A stretch of DNA of 64,000 bases, taken from assembly GCF_023283925.1 (NCBI RefSeq), contig NZ_JAKIKX010000005.1, positions 1 to 64,000 on the forward strand, in the 5' to 3' direction. Positions 43,414 to 53,309 of the stretch are shown here, in pieces. This DNA is from Shewanella marisflavi (lineage in GTDB: Bacteria > Pseudomonadota > Gammaproteobacteria > Enterobacterales > Shewanellaceae). Each line of letters opens with the position of its first letter. Positions within the stretch are counted from its first letter, which is position 1. A program made the translations under genes and the position numbers. A model generated the notes under the pieces. It worked only from the letters and a program-made list of their open reading frames with translations, made no database searches and was not told where the DNA came from.

Positions 43414-44166
43414 ATGAATCGCACAGCATTAACCCGCTACCTTACGGAATTTCTGCAGGTGGGCAATTACAAGGACTATGCCCCCAACGGTTTACAGGTG
43501 GAAGGCAAGGAGCGAATAAAGACGATTGTGACTGGAGTGACCGCCTGTCAGGCGTTGATCGATAGAGCAGTTGAGCTAAATGCCGATGCCCTGCTGGTGC
43601 ACCATGGTTTCTTTTGGAAAGGTGAGTCAGAGACCATTACCGGCATGAAGTATCGCCGTATTAAGACGCTGATTAATAATGATATTAATCTTTATGGCTA
43701 TCATCTTCCGCTCGATGGTCACCCTATGCTGGGTAACAATGCTGAGCTGGCTCGAGAGCTAGGCATTATCGATGCGGAATCGGTAGAAGGGGTTGCTCAA
43801 GGCCTTGTGTGGCAAGGACGTTTGGATGAACCTATGGCGCCAAGTGCGTTTGCTGCTCATCTTGCCAGCGTGCTAGGACGTGAGGCGCTGCATCTTGGCG
43901 AGAGTGATAAAGCTATCCATCATCTGGCCTGGTGCAGTGGCGGCGCTCAAGATTATATCGACATCGCGGTAGAGCTAGGTGTCGATGCCTTTATTAGCGG
44001 CGAAGTATCTGAGCGCACATTCCATAGCGCCGTAGAGCAAAATATTCATTATTACGCTGCGGGTCACCACGCCACAGAAAGATTTGGTATCAAGGCATTG
44101 GGCGAGCATCTGGCGAATGAGTTTGGCTTGACCCATCACTTTGTGGATATCCACAACCCAGTGTAG
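43414..44166 (+). CDS. Nif3-like dinuclear metal centre protein (YbgI)
   Basis: The 250-residue toroidal hexamer protein has metal ligands in DALLVHHGFFWKGE, YGYHLPLDGH and the C-terminal YYAAGHHATERFG. The family (YbgI/GTP cyclohydrolase I type 2/NIF3) has no firmly settled activity. It is a single gene with its own terminator. Confidence 0.93.
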   Translation: MNRTALTRYLTEFLQVGNYKDYAPNGLQVEGKERIKTIVTGVTACQALIDRAVELNADALLVHHGFFWKGESETITGMKYRRIKTLINNDINLYGYHLPLDGHPMLGNNAELARELGIIDAESVEGVAQGLVWQGRLDEPMAPSAFAAHLASVLGREALHLGESDKAIHHLAWCSGGAQDYIDIAVELGVDAFISGEVSERTFHSAVEQNIHYYAAGHHATERFGIKALGEHLANEFGLTHHFVDIHNPV

Positions 44167-44209
44167 TGGCGCTGTGAACTGAGCTTATTATTAGGTGATA
44201 ACCTAAAAG

Positions 44210-44236
44210 AAAAGGCCGCTAATTAGCGGCCTTTTT
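44210..44236. terminator. Bidirectional intrinsic terminator, Nif3-like gene/metG
   Basis: AAAAGGCCGCT/AGCGGCCTTTTT lies between convergent genes. Confidence 0.92.
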
Positions 44237-44260
44237 GCTTTAAATCAAAGGGGATTTGGC

Positions 44261-46282
44261 TTACTTGACTCGCATGCCAGGTTGAGCGCCTTCATGGGGC
44301 TCCAGAATCCACAGATCTTTTTTACCCGGTCCTGCGGCAAGCACCATACCTTCAGACATGCCGAAACGCATCTTACGTGGTGCCAGGTTGGCCACCATCA
44401 CAGTTAGCTTGCCTTCCAGGTCTTCTGGAGCATAGGCTGACTTGATACCGGCAAAGACCTGCTTGGTTTCGCCACCTAGGTCGAGTTGCAGCTTAAGTAG
44501 CTTGTTGGCTTCAGGTACATGCTCTGCCTTGGCGATGCGAGCGATACGCAGATCCAACTTGGCAAAATCATCGAAGCTGATCTCTTCGCTGATGGGGTCA
44601 AGATCCAGCTGGCTTTTAGGGGCTTCAGTTACCTGCAGGTTTTCGGTCGAGGCTTCAATGATGGCTTCGATGTTTTTCATTTCGACGCGCTGCATCAGGG
44701 CCTTGAATGGCGCAATTTCGTGACCGCTAAGATCTTTGGCTAAGTCATCCCAAGTCAGTTCAAGTTGCAGGAAGGTCTCAACATCCTGGGCCAGTTTAGG
44801 CAACACAGGCTTAAGATAAGTAACCAGGATGCGGAACAGGTTCAGCGCATTGCTACACACCTGATGGGCTTCCTCTTGCTTATCTTCCTGCTTCACCAGC
44901 TGCCAAGGTGCAGCATCGGCAACATAGGCGTTGGCGATATCGGCAAGCGCCATGATTTCACGCATTGCTTTACCAAATTCGCGGGTTTCGTAAAACTCGG
45001 CAATCGTATCGGCTTTGGCGAGGAAGGTCTCGCTCAGGCTGGTATCGGCTACCTTGGCGAGCTTGCCATCGAAACGCTTGCTGATAAAGCCTGCGGTGCG
45101 TGAGGCGAGGTTAACCAATTTACCCACGAGATCTGAGTTGACGCGTTGAGCGAAGTCTTCCAGGTTAAGGTCTAGGTCATCGATACGGCTGCTGAGTTTA
45201 GCCGCGTAGTAGTAACGCAGGTACTCAGGGTTTAAGTTATCCAGATAGGTTCTGGCCTTGATAAAGGTGCCCTTAGATTTTGACATCTTGGCGCCGTTTA
45301 CCGTCACATAACCATGGGCGTATACGCTGTTTGGCTTGCGGTAACCCGCACCTTCAAGCATGGCTGGCCAGAAGAGGCTGTGGAAGTAAACGATATCCTT
45401 ACCGATGAAGTGGTACACCTCGGCGGTAGAGTCTTTGGCCCAGAACTCGTCGAAGCTTAGGTCGCTACGCTTGTTACACAGGTTTTTGAATGAGCCCATA
45501 TAACCGATAGGCGCATCGAGCCAGACGTAGAAGAATTTACCCGGCGCATCAGGGATCTCGAAACCAAAATAGGGGGCATCACGGGTGATATCCCATTGCT
45601 GTAGGCCTTGGTCGAACCATTCGCCCAGCTTGTTGGCCATCTCTTGTTGCAGTGAGCCTGAGCGGGTCCACTCTTTTAACATCTCTTCGAAGGCGGGAAG
45701 GTCGAAGAAGAAGTGCTCAGTTTCTTTCATCACAGGTGTTGCGCCTGATACCGCAGACTTAGGATCGATCAGATCCGTTGGGCTGTAGGTCGCGCCGCAG
45801 CTGTCACAGTTGTCGCCATATTGATCGACAGACTTACACTTAGGGCAGGTGCCTTTGACGAAGCGATCCGGCAGGAACATAGACTTTTCAGGGTCGAATA
45901 GCTGAGAGATGGTTTTCGACTTGATATAGCCGCCATCGCGCAGCTTTAAGTAGATCTCGCTTGCCAGTTCACGGTTCTCATCGCTGTGAGTACTGTGGAA
46001 GTTATCGAACTGGATATTAAAGTCGGCAAAATCTTGCTGATGTTCTTTCTGTACCTGAGCGATCATCTCTTCAGGCGCCATGCCCAGCTGTTGTGCTTTA
46101 AGCATGATGGGTGTGCCGTGGGCATCGTCTGCACAGATATAGTGACATTCGTGGCCGCGTAGCTTTTGAAAACGCGCCCAGATATCGGTTTGAATATATT
46201 CAAGCATGTGACCTAAATGTATGGGGCCATTGGCGTACGGAAGTGCGCTGGTCACGAGAATTTTACGTTGTGAAGTTGCCAT
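44261..46282 (-). CDS. metG: Methionyl-tRNA synthetase
   Basis: The 673-residue class I synthetase has the HIGH-like motif [12 protein letters not shown] near residue 20, a zinc knuckle (CPKC and CDSCGA), and the KMSKSKGTF motif. A C-terminal tRNA-binding/dimerisation domain ([12 protein letters not shown], then [11 protein letters not shown]) ends the protein. It is divergent from mrp, the usual arrangement in gammaproteobacteria. Confidence 0.97.
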   Translation of the reverse strand: MATSQRKILVTSALPYANGPIHLGHMLEYIQTDIWARFQKLRGHECHYICADDAHGTPIMLKAQQLGMAPEEMIAQVQKEHQQDFADFNIQFDNFHSTHSDENRELASEIYLKLRDGGYIKSKTISQLFDPEKSMFLPDRFVKGTCPKCKSVDQYGDNCDSCGATYSPTDLIDPKSAVSGATPVMKETEHFFFDLPAFEEMLKEWTRSGSLQQEMANKLGEWFDQGLQQWDITRDAPYFGFEIPDAPGKFFYVWLDAPIGYMGSFKNLCNKRSDLSFDEFWAKDSTAEVYHFIGKDIVYFHSLFWPAMLEGAGYRKPNSVYAHGYVTVNGAKMSKSKGTFIKARTYLDNLNPEYLRYYYAAKLSSRIDDLDLNLEDFAQRVNSDLVGKLVNLASRTAGFISKRFDGKLAKVADTSLSETFLAKADTIAEFYETREFGKAMREIMALADIANAYVADAAPWQLVKQEDKQEEAHQVCSNALNLFRILVTYLKPVLPKLAQDVETFLQLELTWDDLAKDLSGHEIAPFKALMQRVEMKNIEAIIEASTENLQVTEAPKSQLDLDPISEEISFDDFAKLDLRIARIAKAEHVPEANKLLKLQLDLGGETKQVFAGIKSAYAPEDLEGKLTVMVANLAPRKMRFGMSEGMVLAAGPGKKDLWILEPHEGAQPGMRVK

Positions 46283-46441
46283 CTTGTCTCTAAATCAGTA
46301 AGTGCCCAAAAAGAATGGCATAGATACTAACCGATCATCGCTAAAGTTTCATCAAAAGCTGCTTTAAGTGAATTAAATCTATCCGAATATGAGGAGTTTT
46401 TCTGATACACTTATTCAAATTTATTTTCGGAGGTAGTCGTT

Positions 46442-47554
46442 TTGTCTTCAGCGTCTCAGAATTATCATCTCAGTGATGATCTGCTTGGTCCGGTTTTGGC
46501 GATTTTAGATGCCCATCAAGATCCCTATTTAATGCAAGGTTTGGTGAGCGCAGGTTGTGTGACCAAGCTAGATATCGAAGGCAAGCGATTGCAACTTGGG
46601 CTTTGTTATCCTTATCCCTGTCAGAGCCAGTATCGCGACACCGTTATGGCAATCACCAATAAGTTAGCTGTGCTTGATGCCATCGATGAAGTGGAATGTG
46701 AAATCGATTTTCAACCTGCCGTTATCTCTTCTGGCGCCGTTGAACCCTTACCAAACGTCAAGCAGGTGATCGCCGTAGCTTCTGGTAAAGGCGGCGTGGG
46801 GAAATCAACCACTTCGGTGAACCTGGCGTTGGCGCTCGCAGCCGAAGGCGCCAAGGTGGGTATACTCGACGCCGATATTTATGGTCCCTCAATTCCTTTA
46901 ATGCTTGGTGTGCCCAACTTTAACCCAGTTTCGCCTGACGGCAAGATGATGACGGCTGCCGAGGCCCATGGCATCGCTGCACAGTCGATTGGTTTTATTG
47001 TCAGTGGTGATGAAGCTGCCGTGTGGCGCGGCCCTATGGCGGCGGGCGCCTTAGCACAGCTCCTCAACGAGACCTTGTGGCCAGAACTGGATTACTTGGT
47101 GATCGACATGCCACCAGGGACAGGTGATATTCAGCTCACCTTGTCGCAAAAGGTGCCTGTTAGCGGTGCCGTTGTGGTGACTACGCCGCAGGATATCGCC
47201 CTGGCAGATGCCAAGAAGGGAATAAGCATGTTCCAGAAGGTGAATATACCTGTGCTGGGCATAGTGGAAAATATGAGCTTCCATATTTGTAGTGATTGTG
47301 GTCATAAGGAACACCTCTTCGGCGAAGATGGCGGTCTTAAGATGGCTGAGCGCTATAATGTACCGTTGCTTGGCCAATTGCCGCTGCAACTCAATATTCG
47401 TGAGGATGTGGATAAAGGTGTACCGACTGTGGTCGCCGACGGTGAGAGCCAAGTGGCCTTGCTGTATAAGGAGATTGCCAGAAAAGTCGGGGCACAACTT
47501 GCCCTGAGCCAGACACAGAGTGTCGTATCTATTTCAATTTCAGATGATGAGTAA
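46442..47554 (+). CDS. mrp: Iron-sulfur cluster carrier ATPase Mrp/ApbC
   Basis: The 370-residue deviant Walker-A P-loop ATPase has [11 protein letters not shown] near residue 112 and the CxxC metal site in [14 protein letters not shown]. It carries iron-sulfur clusters to target proteins. The N-terminal domain is the MIP18-like part. The start is a TTG at 46442 with GGAGG about ten bases upstream. It is followed 11 bp later by udk. Confidence 0.93.
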   Translation: MSSASQNYHLSDDLLGPVLAILDAHQDPYLMQGLVSAGCVTKLDIEGKRLQLGLCYPYPCQSQYRDTVMAITNKLAVLDAIDEVECEIDFQPAVISSGAVEPLPNVKQVIAVASGKGGVGKSTTSVNLALALAAEGAKVGILDADIYGPSIPLMLGVPNFNPVSPDGKMMTAAEAHGIAAQSIGFIVSGDEAAVWRGPMAAGALAQLLNETLWPELDYLVIDMPPGTGDIQLTLSQKVPVSGAVVVTTPQDIALADAKKGISMFQKVNIPVLGIVENMSFHICSDCGHKEHLFGEDGGLKMAERYNVPLLGQLPLQLNIREDVDKGVPTVVADGESQVALLYKEIARKVGAQLALSQTQSVVSISISDDE

Positions 47555-47565
47555 GGTTTAAAAGC

Positions 47566-48201
47566 ATGAATTCGCAATGTGTCATAATTGGTATCGCTGG
47601 GGCATCGGCGTCGGGTAAGAGTCTAATCGCGAAGACTATCTATGAGGAGTTATGTCGTGATTTGGGCACTGACCAGATAGGTGTGATTGCCGAAGATGCT
47701 TATTATAAAGATCAGAGTCATCTGTCGATGGATCAGCGAGTATTGACCAATTATGATCACCCCAAGGCACTGGATCATCAACTCTTGTGCGAGCACCTTA
47801 GCGCGCTGAAAAACGGTCAGGCGGTGGAAATTCCTCAGTATAGCTACACAGAACATACACGTTTGGCTGAGACTGTCACTATGACCCCGAAGAAGGTGAT
47901 TATTCTTGAAGGGATCTTACTGCTAACCGATCCAAATCTGCGTGAGAAGATGGATGCCAGCGTGTTTATGGATACGCCGCTGGATATCTGTTTTATGCGC
48001 CGCTTGACGCGTGATGTGGCAGAGCGTGGCCGCACTATGGAGTCAGTCATGCAGCAGTATACTCAGACTGTGCGTCCTATGTTCCTGCAGTTTATTGATC
48101 CTTCTAAACAATACGCTGACATTATTGTGCCTCGCGGTGGTAAAAACCGCATTGCGACCGATATATTAAAAGCTAGAATTCAACATCTTTTAGCAAAATA
48201 G
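47566..48201 (+). CDS. udk: Uridine kinase
   Basis: The 211-residue kinase phosphorylates uridine and cytidine in pyrimidine salvage. Walker A GASASGKS is at about residues 11-18, with [13 protein letters not shown] and [10 protein letters not shown] in the nucleoside site. It sits between mrp and the dcd remnant, with pabC beyond. Confidence 0.96.
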   Translation: MNSQCVIIGIAGASASGKSLIAKTIYEELCRDLGTDQIGVIAEDAYYKDQSHLSMDQRVLTNYDHPKALDHQLLCEHLSALKNGQAVEIPQYSYTEHTRLAETVTMTPKKVIILEGILLLTDPNLREKMDASVFMDTPLDICFMRRLTRDVAERGRTMESVMQQYTQTVRPMFLQFIDPSKQYADIIVPRGGKNRIATDILKARIQHLLAK

Positions 48202-48228
48202 ATTAGGTATTTTGGGAGTTCGGCTGGG

Positions 48229-48452
48229 ATGCGTTTAACTGATTTAGACATTGAAACATGTTTAGACCACGGCAATATTGTGATCGCGCCGCGTCTGGGT
48301 GCTGATACCCTAAGTGGCGTTAGTGGCGATGTTAAATTAAGTGATCAGTTCTGCGTATTTCAAGGCCATAGGGCTCCTTATATCGTGCTTAGTGTTCCCA
48401 ATACAACGCTCTGCAAGAAGCCCTTGCTAGTCGGATCAGCCAGGACAACTAA
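48229..48452 (+). pseudogene. dcd: dCTP deaminase remnant with internal deletion
   Basis: The first 57 codons are recognisably Dcd (MRLTDLDIETCLDHGNIVI start, GVSGDVKL, GHRAPYIVLSVP). Homology then stops at about 48400. Immediately afterwards, in another frame, the sequence encodes YNALQEALASRISQDN and a TAA at 48450-48452, which is the C-terminal end of Dcd (family ending QQEAVASRIxxD). About 120 codons, including the catalytic region, are missing and the two ends are out of frame. The surviving frame would instead make a 76-residue product. The original stop overlaps the pabC ATG. The N-terminal part has drifted at positions usually conserved (for example SDQFCVF for GNQFRVF), as expected of decay. 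Confidence 0.88.
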
Positions 48453-49285
48453 TGTCTGACGCGATTTGGATTAACGGTCAGCGAAACACTAGCGTGTCGG
48501 CGCTCGACAGAGGCCTCGCCTATGGCGACGGCCTTTTTGCTACCATGCGTTGCCAAGGTGGTGAGATAGCCTTCCTAGAAAACCATCTACTGCGATTAGC
48601 ACAAGGCGCGAAGCGCTTGGGGATCCCTTGGCAAGCGACTCAGGCATTGCGTAGTCAACTGGCAGAAGCTTGCGCGCAGGGCGATACCCAGTATTCAAAC
48701 GATTTTTGTCTTAAGCTACTCATTAGCAGAGGCGTCGGTGGACGAGGTTACATGCCACCACAAAGCCCGCAGCTAACAGAGGTCATATCGCTTCATGAGA
48801 TCCCTGCTCATTATCGCCAGTGGCAAGAAACAGGCATCAGACTGCAAACCAGTCAGGTGCGTCTGGCCAAGCAGGCGCTGCTGGCCGGCATTAAACACTT
48901 AAATCGACTCGAGCAAGTGTTGATCAGGGCTCAGGCGCTCGCCGAAGGCTTTGATGATTGGCTGGTCTGCGACACTGATACAGGTATTGTTGAAGCGTCT
49001 ATGGCAAACCTCTTTTTTATTCAAGGACAAACACTGGTAACGCCGAGCCTGCATTTTTCTGGTGTGGCGGGAGTGATGCGTGAGCAGTTGATACTCTGGT
49101 TTGTCGCTGCCGGTTTTAATGTTGAGGCGCGTCAGGTGTTGCCCAGTGAACTCGCCAAATTTGACCATGTCCTGGCCAGTAATAGCTTGTTTGGGGCCGT
49201 TGGCATTACCCAAATAGATAACCATTCATTTAGCCTAAGCCCGCTGCTGGCAAACATTAGGCAAGAATTAAAACTAACGTTATGA
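48452..49285 (+). CDS. pabC: Aminodeoxychorismate lyase
   Basis: The 277-residue PLP-dependent class IV enzyme releases pyruvate from aminodeoxychorismate to give p-aminobenzoate for folate. The PLP lysine lies in GIKHLNRLEQVLIRAQA, and GIVEASMANLFF and SNSLFGAVGI are typical. Its ATG overlaps the old dcd stop, and its own stop overlaps the mltG start (ATGA). Confidence 0.94.
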   Translation: MSDAIWINGQRNTSVSALDRGLAYGDGLFATMRCQGGEIAFLENHLLRLAQGAKRLGIPWQATQALRSQLAEACAQGDTQYSNDFCLKLLISRGVGGRGYMPPQSPQLTEVISLHEIPAHYRQWQETGIRLQTSQVRLAKQALLAGIKHLNRLEQVLIRAQALAEGFDDWLVCDTDTGIVEASMANLFFIQGQTLVTPSLHFSGVAGVMREQLILWFVAAGFNVEARQVLPSELAKFDHVLASNSLFGAVGITQIDNHSFSLSPLLANIRQELKLTL

Positions 49286-50289
49286 GAAAACTGATTATTG
49301 GTGTGCTTGCAACACTCTTCACCCTGCTATGTGTGAGTGCGGTAGGTTTATATTGGGTTTATCAAAGTGTGGTGAGTTATAGCCAGACGCCCCTTAAGCT
49401 TCAACAGCCTATGGAATTTGAAGTTGCTCGCGGTACCTCTTTTTCGCAGATGGCTTTGGCATTGGAGCAAACCGGTGCCATAGATGAGCTTTGGAAGCTT
49501 AAGGTGTTGGTCAAGCTACATCCTGAGCTAGCCAAGATCCGCAGTGGTTTGTATCAAATCACCCCGAATGAGAGCATTATCGAGTTGCTTGAGAAGCTCA
49601 ATCAGGGACGTGAGATGGTGTTTTCAGTTACCCTTATCGAAGGTCAAAGTATCAAAGAGTGGCGAGCACTTCTGAAGCAGTTGCCTCGCATTCAGTGGCA
49701 GGAGGAGCCTTTCCTGCGAGTGCTGCGAAATAATGGTGATGAGTCCAACTTGCCCGAAGGTAAGTTTTACCCAGATACCTATCATTATGGCGCCGGTGAT
49801 TCTGTGTTGGTGATTTTGCAGCAGAGTTACCAAAAGATGCAGCAGGAACTCGATAAGGCCTGGCAACAGCGGGATAAAAGCATCCCGTTAAAAAGTCCTT
49901 ATGAGCTGCTTATCATGGCCTCTATTATTGAGAAAGAGACAGGCAAGGCCAGTGAACGCCCGTGGATCTCGGCGGTATTTACCAATAGGTTGCGTAAGGG
50001 GATGCGTTTGCAGACCGATCCAACCGTGATCTATGGGATGGGTGATCGATATCAAGGTAACATCACACGCAAAGATCTGCGGGAGCAAACGCCATTCAAT
50101 ACTTATCGTATTAATGGTTTGACGCCAACTCCCATAGCTGCCCCAAGCACAGCATCCTTAATGGCGGCGGCGCAACCAGCTGATGTTGATTACCTCTATT
50201 TCGTGTCGAAGAATGACGGCAGCCATATCTTTTCTAAAACATTAAACGAGCACAACCGTGCTGTAGATAAATACCAGAGAAATCGATGA
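49282..50289 (+). CDS. mltG: Endolytic murein transglycosylase MltG (YceG)
   Basis: The 335-residue inner-membrane protein has a single N-terminal membrane helix and a periplasmic catalytic domain. It cuts new glycan strands and helps set their length. The catalytic glutamate lies in [19 protein letters not shown], and [12 protein letters not shown] and [16 protein letters not shown]-like segments follow. It overlaps pabC and tmk by 4 bp each. Confidence 0.95.
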   Translation: MRKLIIGVLATLFTLLCVSAVGLYWVYQSVVSYSQTPLKLQQPMEFEVARGTSFSQMALALEQTGAIDELWKLKVLVKLHPELAKIRSGLYQITPNESIIELLEKLNQGREMVFSVTLIEGQSIKEWRALLKQLPRIQWQEEPFLRVLRNNGDESNLPEGKFYPDTYHYGAGDSVLVILQQSYQKMQQELDKAWQQRDKSIPLKSPYELLIMASIIEKETGKASERPWISAVFTNRLRKGMRLQTDPTVIYGMGDRYQGNITRKDLREQTPFNTYRINGLTPTPIAAPSTASLMAAAQPADVDYLYFVSKNDGSHIFSKTLNEHNRAVDKYQRNR

Positions 50290-50915
50290 AGCAAAGCAGC
50301 GCGAAATTTATTGTTATTGAGGGCTTGGAGGGGGCAGGTAAATCCAGTGCCATCGCCTTGGTCAGAGACTTTATTGAAAAGCATAACGGTGAGGCGCCCG
50401 TTTGCACTCGTGAACCGGGTGGAACACCGTTGGCCGAGCGCATTCGTGACTTGGTTAAAATTGCCGATCCGAATGACCCCTTGTGTGACGAGTCAGAGTG
50501 TTTACTCATCTATGCCGCTAGGGCTCAACTGGTTGCCAATGTGATCAAGCCAGCATTAGCAAAGGGCCGTTGGGTACTAGGTGATCGTCACAATCTTTCC
50601 TCTTTGGCTTACCAAGGTGGTGGTCGTCAATTGATGCCTTTGGTCGAGGCCGTGAGCCAGGCGACCCTAAAGGGTTTTAAACCCGATCTCACCTTATACT
50701 TGGATATCGACCCAAAGCTTGGGCTGCAAAGAGCAAGGGATCGTGGCGCGTTAGATAGAATTGAGCAGCAGGCCCTGAGCTTTTTCGAGCGTGCCAGGGC
50801 GACCTATCTGAAAATCGCTAACGAGGACGAGTCTATCGTGGTGATCGATGCAAGTCAGACGATGGCTGAAGTGCATAAAGAGATCTTAGCTGTGCTACAG
50901 CGCCAAGATTGGTAA
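50286..50915 (+). CDS. tmk: Thymidylate kinase
   Basis: The 209-residue P-loop kinase converts dTMP to dTDP. Walker [11 protein letters not shown] is at about residues 10-19, [11 protein letters not shown] is the DRX-type region, and [16 protein letters not shown] binds the base. With dcd broken upstream, the dTMP pool has to come from other routes. Confidence 0.96.
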   Translation: MKQSSAKFIVIEGLEGAGKSSAIALVRDFIEKHNGEAPVCTREPGGTPLAERIRDLVKIADPNDPLCDESECLLIYAARAQLVANVIKPALAKGRWVLGDRHNLSSLAYQGGGRQLMPLVEAVSQATLKGFKPDLTLYLDIDPKLGLQRARDRGALDRIEQQALSFFERARATYLKIANEDESIVVIDASQTMAEVHKEILAVLQRQDW

Positions 50916-50935
50916 TGATGAGACAGGAAGGGACT

Positions 50936-51850
50936 ATGCTACTGCCTTGGTTAACAGAGCCTACCGCATCTTTTTGTCATCAGCTGATGACGGGACAGCA
51001 AGGGCATGCCTACCTGTTGGGGATTCACCAAGGCTACGGTGGCATGGAGCTGGCGCAGACATTAGCCCAAGCCGCTCTTTGCACGGCGACAACGACCACA
51101 GGAGGTTGCGGCGTCTGCAAGAGCTGTCAGTTATTTGCTGCGGGTAATCATCCGGATTTTTATCATCTCGAGGCCGATGGGAATCAGATCAAGGTCGATC
51201 AAGTACGTGAACTGTGTCAGAAACTGACGGCAACCGCTCAGCAGGGCGGGATGCGGGTGGCAGTACTGAAAAACTGTGAGCGCCTCAACACGGCGGCAGC
51301 CAATGCCTTGTTGAAAACCTTGGAAGAGCCAGGAAAGCAAACATTGCTACTGCTCCAGAGTGATACCCCCAGCCGTTTGATGGCTACCATAAGTAGCCGT
51401 TGTCAGCGCTTACATTGCCAGTTGCCTAGCAGGCAAGCGGTACAGACTTGGCTTAACGAGCAGTTTAGCCTGGAGCGCGATGTCACCTGGTGCTTGCCTG
51501 TGGTCGGCGGACCTGTCGATCTGTTAAGTGCTTTAAAAGATGAGCGTTATGAGACCTTGGTTAGCCTTAGAAAAGCCTGGATACAAAGTTTGTCGTCTGG
51601 ACACCTGTGTGCTAACTTAACTAATATAAATGAAAAGCAAGTTTCTGATGCACTTAAAGTTTTGTATGTTGTTCTACGACAAAAACTGGTCAAGCAGAAA
51701 AATGCTGATGCGCTAATTAACATTAAGATAACAAAATTTGCAGCCGAGGTGATGGAGACGTATCATAGCTTGAGTATGATGCCCAATGTGAATTTTATGG
51801 CCGTTTTTCAGGCGTTTATCTTAGAGTATCAGTCGCTAACAACAAGTTAA
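50936..51850 (+). CDS. holB: DNA polymerase III delta' subunit
   Basis: The 304-residue clamp-loader subunit has the AAA+ fold without a working P-loop. The zinc module is CTATTTTGGCGVCKSCQ, and KTLEEPGKQTLLLL plus the SRC motif (ISSRCQRL) are the family signature. The ATG at 50936 is chosen because AGGAAGGGACT precedes it; an upstream in-frame ATG has no such site. Confidence 0.93.
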   Translation: MLLPWLTEPTASFCHQLMTGQQGHAYLLGIHQGYGGMELAQTLAQAALCTATTTTGGCGVCKSCQLFAAGNHPDFYHLEADGNQIKVDQVRELCQKLTATAQQGGMRVAVLKNCERLNTAAANALLKTLEEPGKQTLLLLQSDTPSRLMATISSRCQRLHCQLPSRQAVQTWLNEQFSLERDVTWCLPVVGGPVDLLSALKDERYETLVSLRKAWIQSLSSGHLCANLTNINEKQVSDALKVLYVVLRQKLVKQKNADALINIKITKFAAEVMETYHSLSMMPNVNFMAVFQAFILEYQSLTTS

Positions 51851-51856
51851 AATAAT

Positions 51857-52183
51857 ATGGTCGATCTCGTGGTTAATTTTGATACATTACATCAGCTATA
51901 TAGAGCTTACATGCCCTTTATCCAGCCGGCGGGCTTATTTGTGGCTACAACTGAGAGCCATTATTTAGGGCAGGAGTTAACCATTGCCTATCAACTGCCT
52001 GGTTCTACCGTTCGTCATGAGTTTCAAGGCTTGGTTGTTTGGATCAATCCGTTGGGCGCCTCGGGCGGTCGACCAGCAGGCATAGGGGTAAAGATCGTTA
52101 CCGATGCCTCTACCCATAAACATCATATCGAAAACCTACTTTCTCGCGAACTCGCTTCAGGCGATTTGACCTGCACTATGTAG
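51857..52183 (+). CDS. pilZ: PilZ domain protein
   Basis: The 108-residue protein follows holB by 6 bp. It matches the type IV pilus PilZ of Pseudomonas in position and pattern (YHLYRAYMPFIQPAGLFV-like N-terminus, PGGxxR-type region replaced by PGSTVRHEF, GASGGRPAGIGVKI). True PilZ lacks the RxxxR c-di-GMP motif, and none is seen here, so it probably acts in pilus assembly rather than as a c-di-GMP sensor. Confidence 0.85.
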   Translation: MVDLVVNFDTLHQLYRAYMPFIQPAGLFVATTESHYLGQELTIAYQLPGSTVRHEFQGLVVWINPLGASGGRPAGIGVKIVTDASTHKHHIENLLSRELASGDLTCTM

Positions 52184-52228
52184 ATAGCTATCCTTTGCCT
52201 CCTTTTAGTAGTGACTTAGGATTTTTGC

Positions 52229-53011
52229 GTGCTTATCGATTCCCATTGCCATCTTGATCGTCTAAAGGCGGCGCCAGATCAGGACTCATTGAAAAATATA
52301 CTTGCCCAGGCTAAGGCCAGAGGTGTGGAGTACTTTTTGTGCGTCAATGTTCGTCAGCAAGGTTTCGCGGCCATGCAGGCGAAAATGGCAGAGTTTGAAC
52401 AGGTGTTCTTGTCGGCAGGTGTACATCCGCTTGATGTGCAGGAGGGGCTTGATACGGCGCAGTTACATGCTTACCTCAAAGATCCTAAAGTGGTCGCCAT
52501 CGGTGAAACAGGATTAGATTATTACTACTCTGGTGAAACCAAGGCGTTGCAACAAACTTGCTTTGAGCAGCAGATCGCCTTGGCGGTAGAGGTTGATAAG
52601 CCGCTTATCGTTCATACCCGTGATGCGCGCGAAGATACCATTGCCATGTTAAAAGCGGGCCAGGCCGACAAAGTCGGTGGAGTACTGCACTGCTTTACTG
52701 AAAATTGGGAGATGGCGAAGGCCGCTATCGATCTCGGCTTTTATATCTCAGTATCTGGCATTGTCACCTTTAAAAATGCAGGGGAGTTGCGCTCCGTTAT
52801 CCGTAAGGTACCTAAAGACAGACTCCTAGTGGAGACTGATGCGCCTTACCTTGCACCTGTTCCCCATCGCGGTGAAGAGAATCAGCCTGCATTTGTACGT
52901 GATGTGGCCGAGTTCGTGGCCGAACTGCGTGGCGAGAAGTATGAAGAACTTGCTCAATATACCGGTGACAACTTCTTTAGGCTGTTTAAAGACGCAGCTA
53001 AGCAGGTCTAG
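52229..53011 (+). CDS. TatD-family metal-dependent deoxyribonuclease (YcfH)
   Basis: The 260-residue TIM-barrel hydrolase has metal ligands in DSHCHLDRL, GETGLDYYYSG, VHTRDAREDT, HCFTENWE and ETDAPYLAP. The start is a GTG at 52229. It ends the pabC-mltG-tmk-holB-pilZ-tatD run, the same order as in Pseudomonas and, apart from pilZ, E. coli. The physiological substrate is not settled. Confidence 0.93.
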   Translation: MLIDSHCHLDRLKAAPDQDSLKNILAQAKARGVEYFLCVNVRQQGFAAMQAKMAEFEQVFLSAGVHPLDVQEGLDTAQLHAYLKDPKVVAIGETGLDYYYSGETKALQQTCFEQQIALAVEVDKPLIVHTRDAREDTIAMLKAGQADKVGGVLHCFTENWEMAKAAIDLGFYISVSGIVTFKNAGELRSVIRKVPKDRLLVETDAPYLAPVPHRGEENQPAFVRDVAEFVAELRGEKYEELAQYTGDNFFRLFKDAAKQV

Positions 53012-53085
53012 GCTGGTGAAAGGTTAGGGCTTTAAATATCGATCCCTGTATTGTCTCTATATAATAGCTTCTAGATATTTGAGAC

Positions 53086-53123
53086 AAAAAAAGACCCAAA
53101 ACTATTCCAATTGTTCTGGGTCT
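53086..53123 (-). terminator. Intrinsic terminator of the SdsR-like RNA
   Basis: On the minus strand AGACCCA pairs with TGGGTCT, extended by AAC/GTT, and is followed by seven T. It faces away from rsmF and lies about 190 bp beyond its stop. Confidence 0.9.
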
Positions 53124-53187
53124 AGGGGAATGGCTCTTTGCAGAGCCGTGCGCTACTGTTTGAGATTGCCTCGAATTTGTCTCAGGC
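53087..53187 (-). ncRNA. sdsR: SdsR (RyeB)-like small RNA
   Basis: The minus strand carries AGCGCACGGCTCT, a 4-nt loop, AGAGCCATTCCCCTAGACC and a terminator. This matches the core and 3' half of E. coli/Salmonella SdsR (AGCGCACGGCTCT...AGAGCCATTTCCCTGGACC) as I recall it. The predicted length, about 101 nt, equals the 104-nt enteric RNA. A sigma-S-type -10, CTACACT, lies just upstream. In E. coli SdsR lies near yebU (rsmF), and here it is directly downstream of rsmF. SdsR is an Hfq-dependent, stationary-phase RNA that represses porin and other mRNAs. Its targets here are unknown. Confidence 0.85.
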
Positions 53188-53191
53188 TTTT

Positions 53192-53198
53192 AGTGTAG
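53192..53198 (-). promoter_or_regulatory. Sigma-S-type -10 element of the SdsR-like RNA
   Basis: On the minus strand CTACACTAAA matches the RpoS -10 (CTAYACT plus A-rich downstream). Transcription would begin at about 53185-53187. No good -35 is seen, which is usual for such promoters. Confidence 0.65.
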
Positions 53199-53309
53199 TC
53201 AAACTCAGCCTCACTGCCGAGCTACCCTTGGTAAATATTCAGTCAAATTGTAACAAAATGTTTTCAACTGGTAATTGAGGCCTCCGCAGAAGGATCGACT
53301 TAAGTCGAT

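Noticed and set aside
48229-48459. A 76-residue hypothetical gene
   Set aside because: Its first 57 codons are Dcd, and the remainder is the Dcd C-terminus read out of frame, so it is a remnant.
53247-53274. A sigma-70 promoter TTACCA-16 bp-TACAAT for a longer (~155 nt) version of the small RNA
   Set aside because: It fits the consensus, but the CTACACT element gives a transcript of the SdsR length and type, so the upstream one is not needed. Both could be active.
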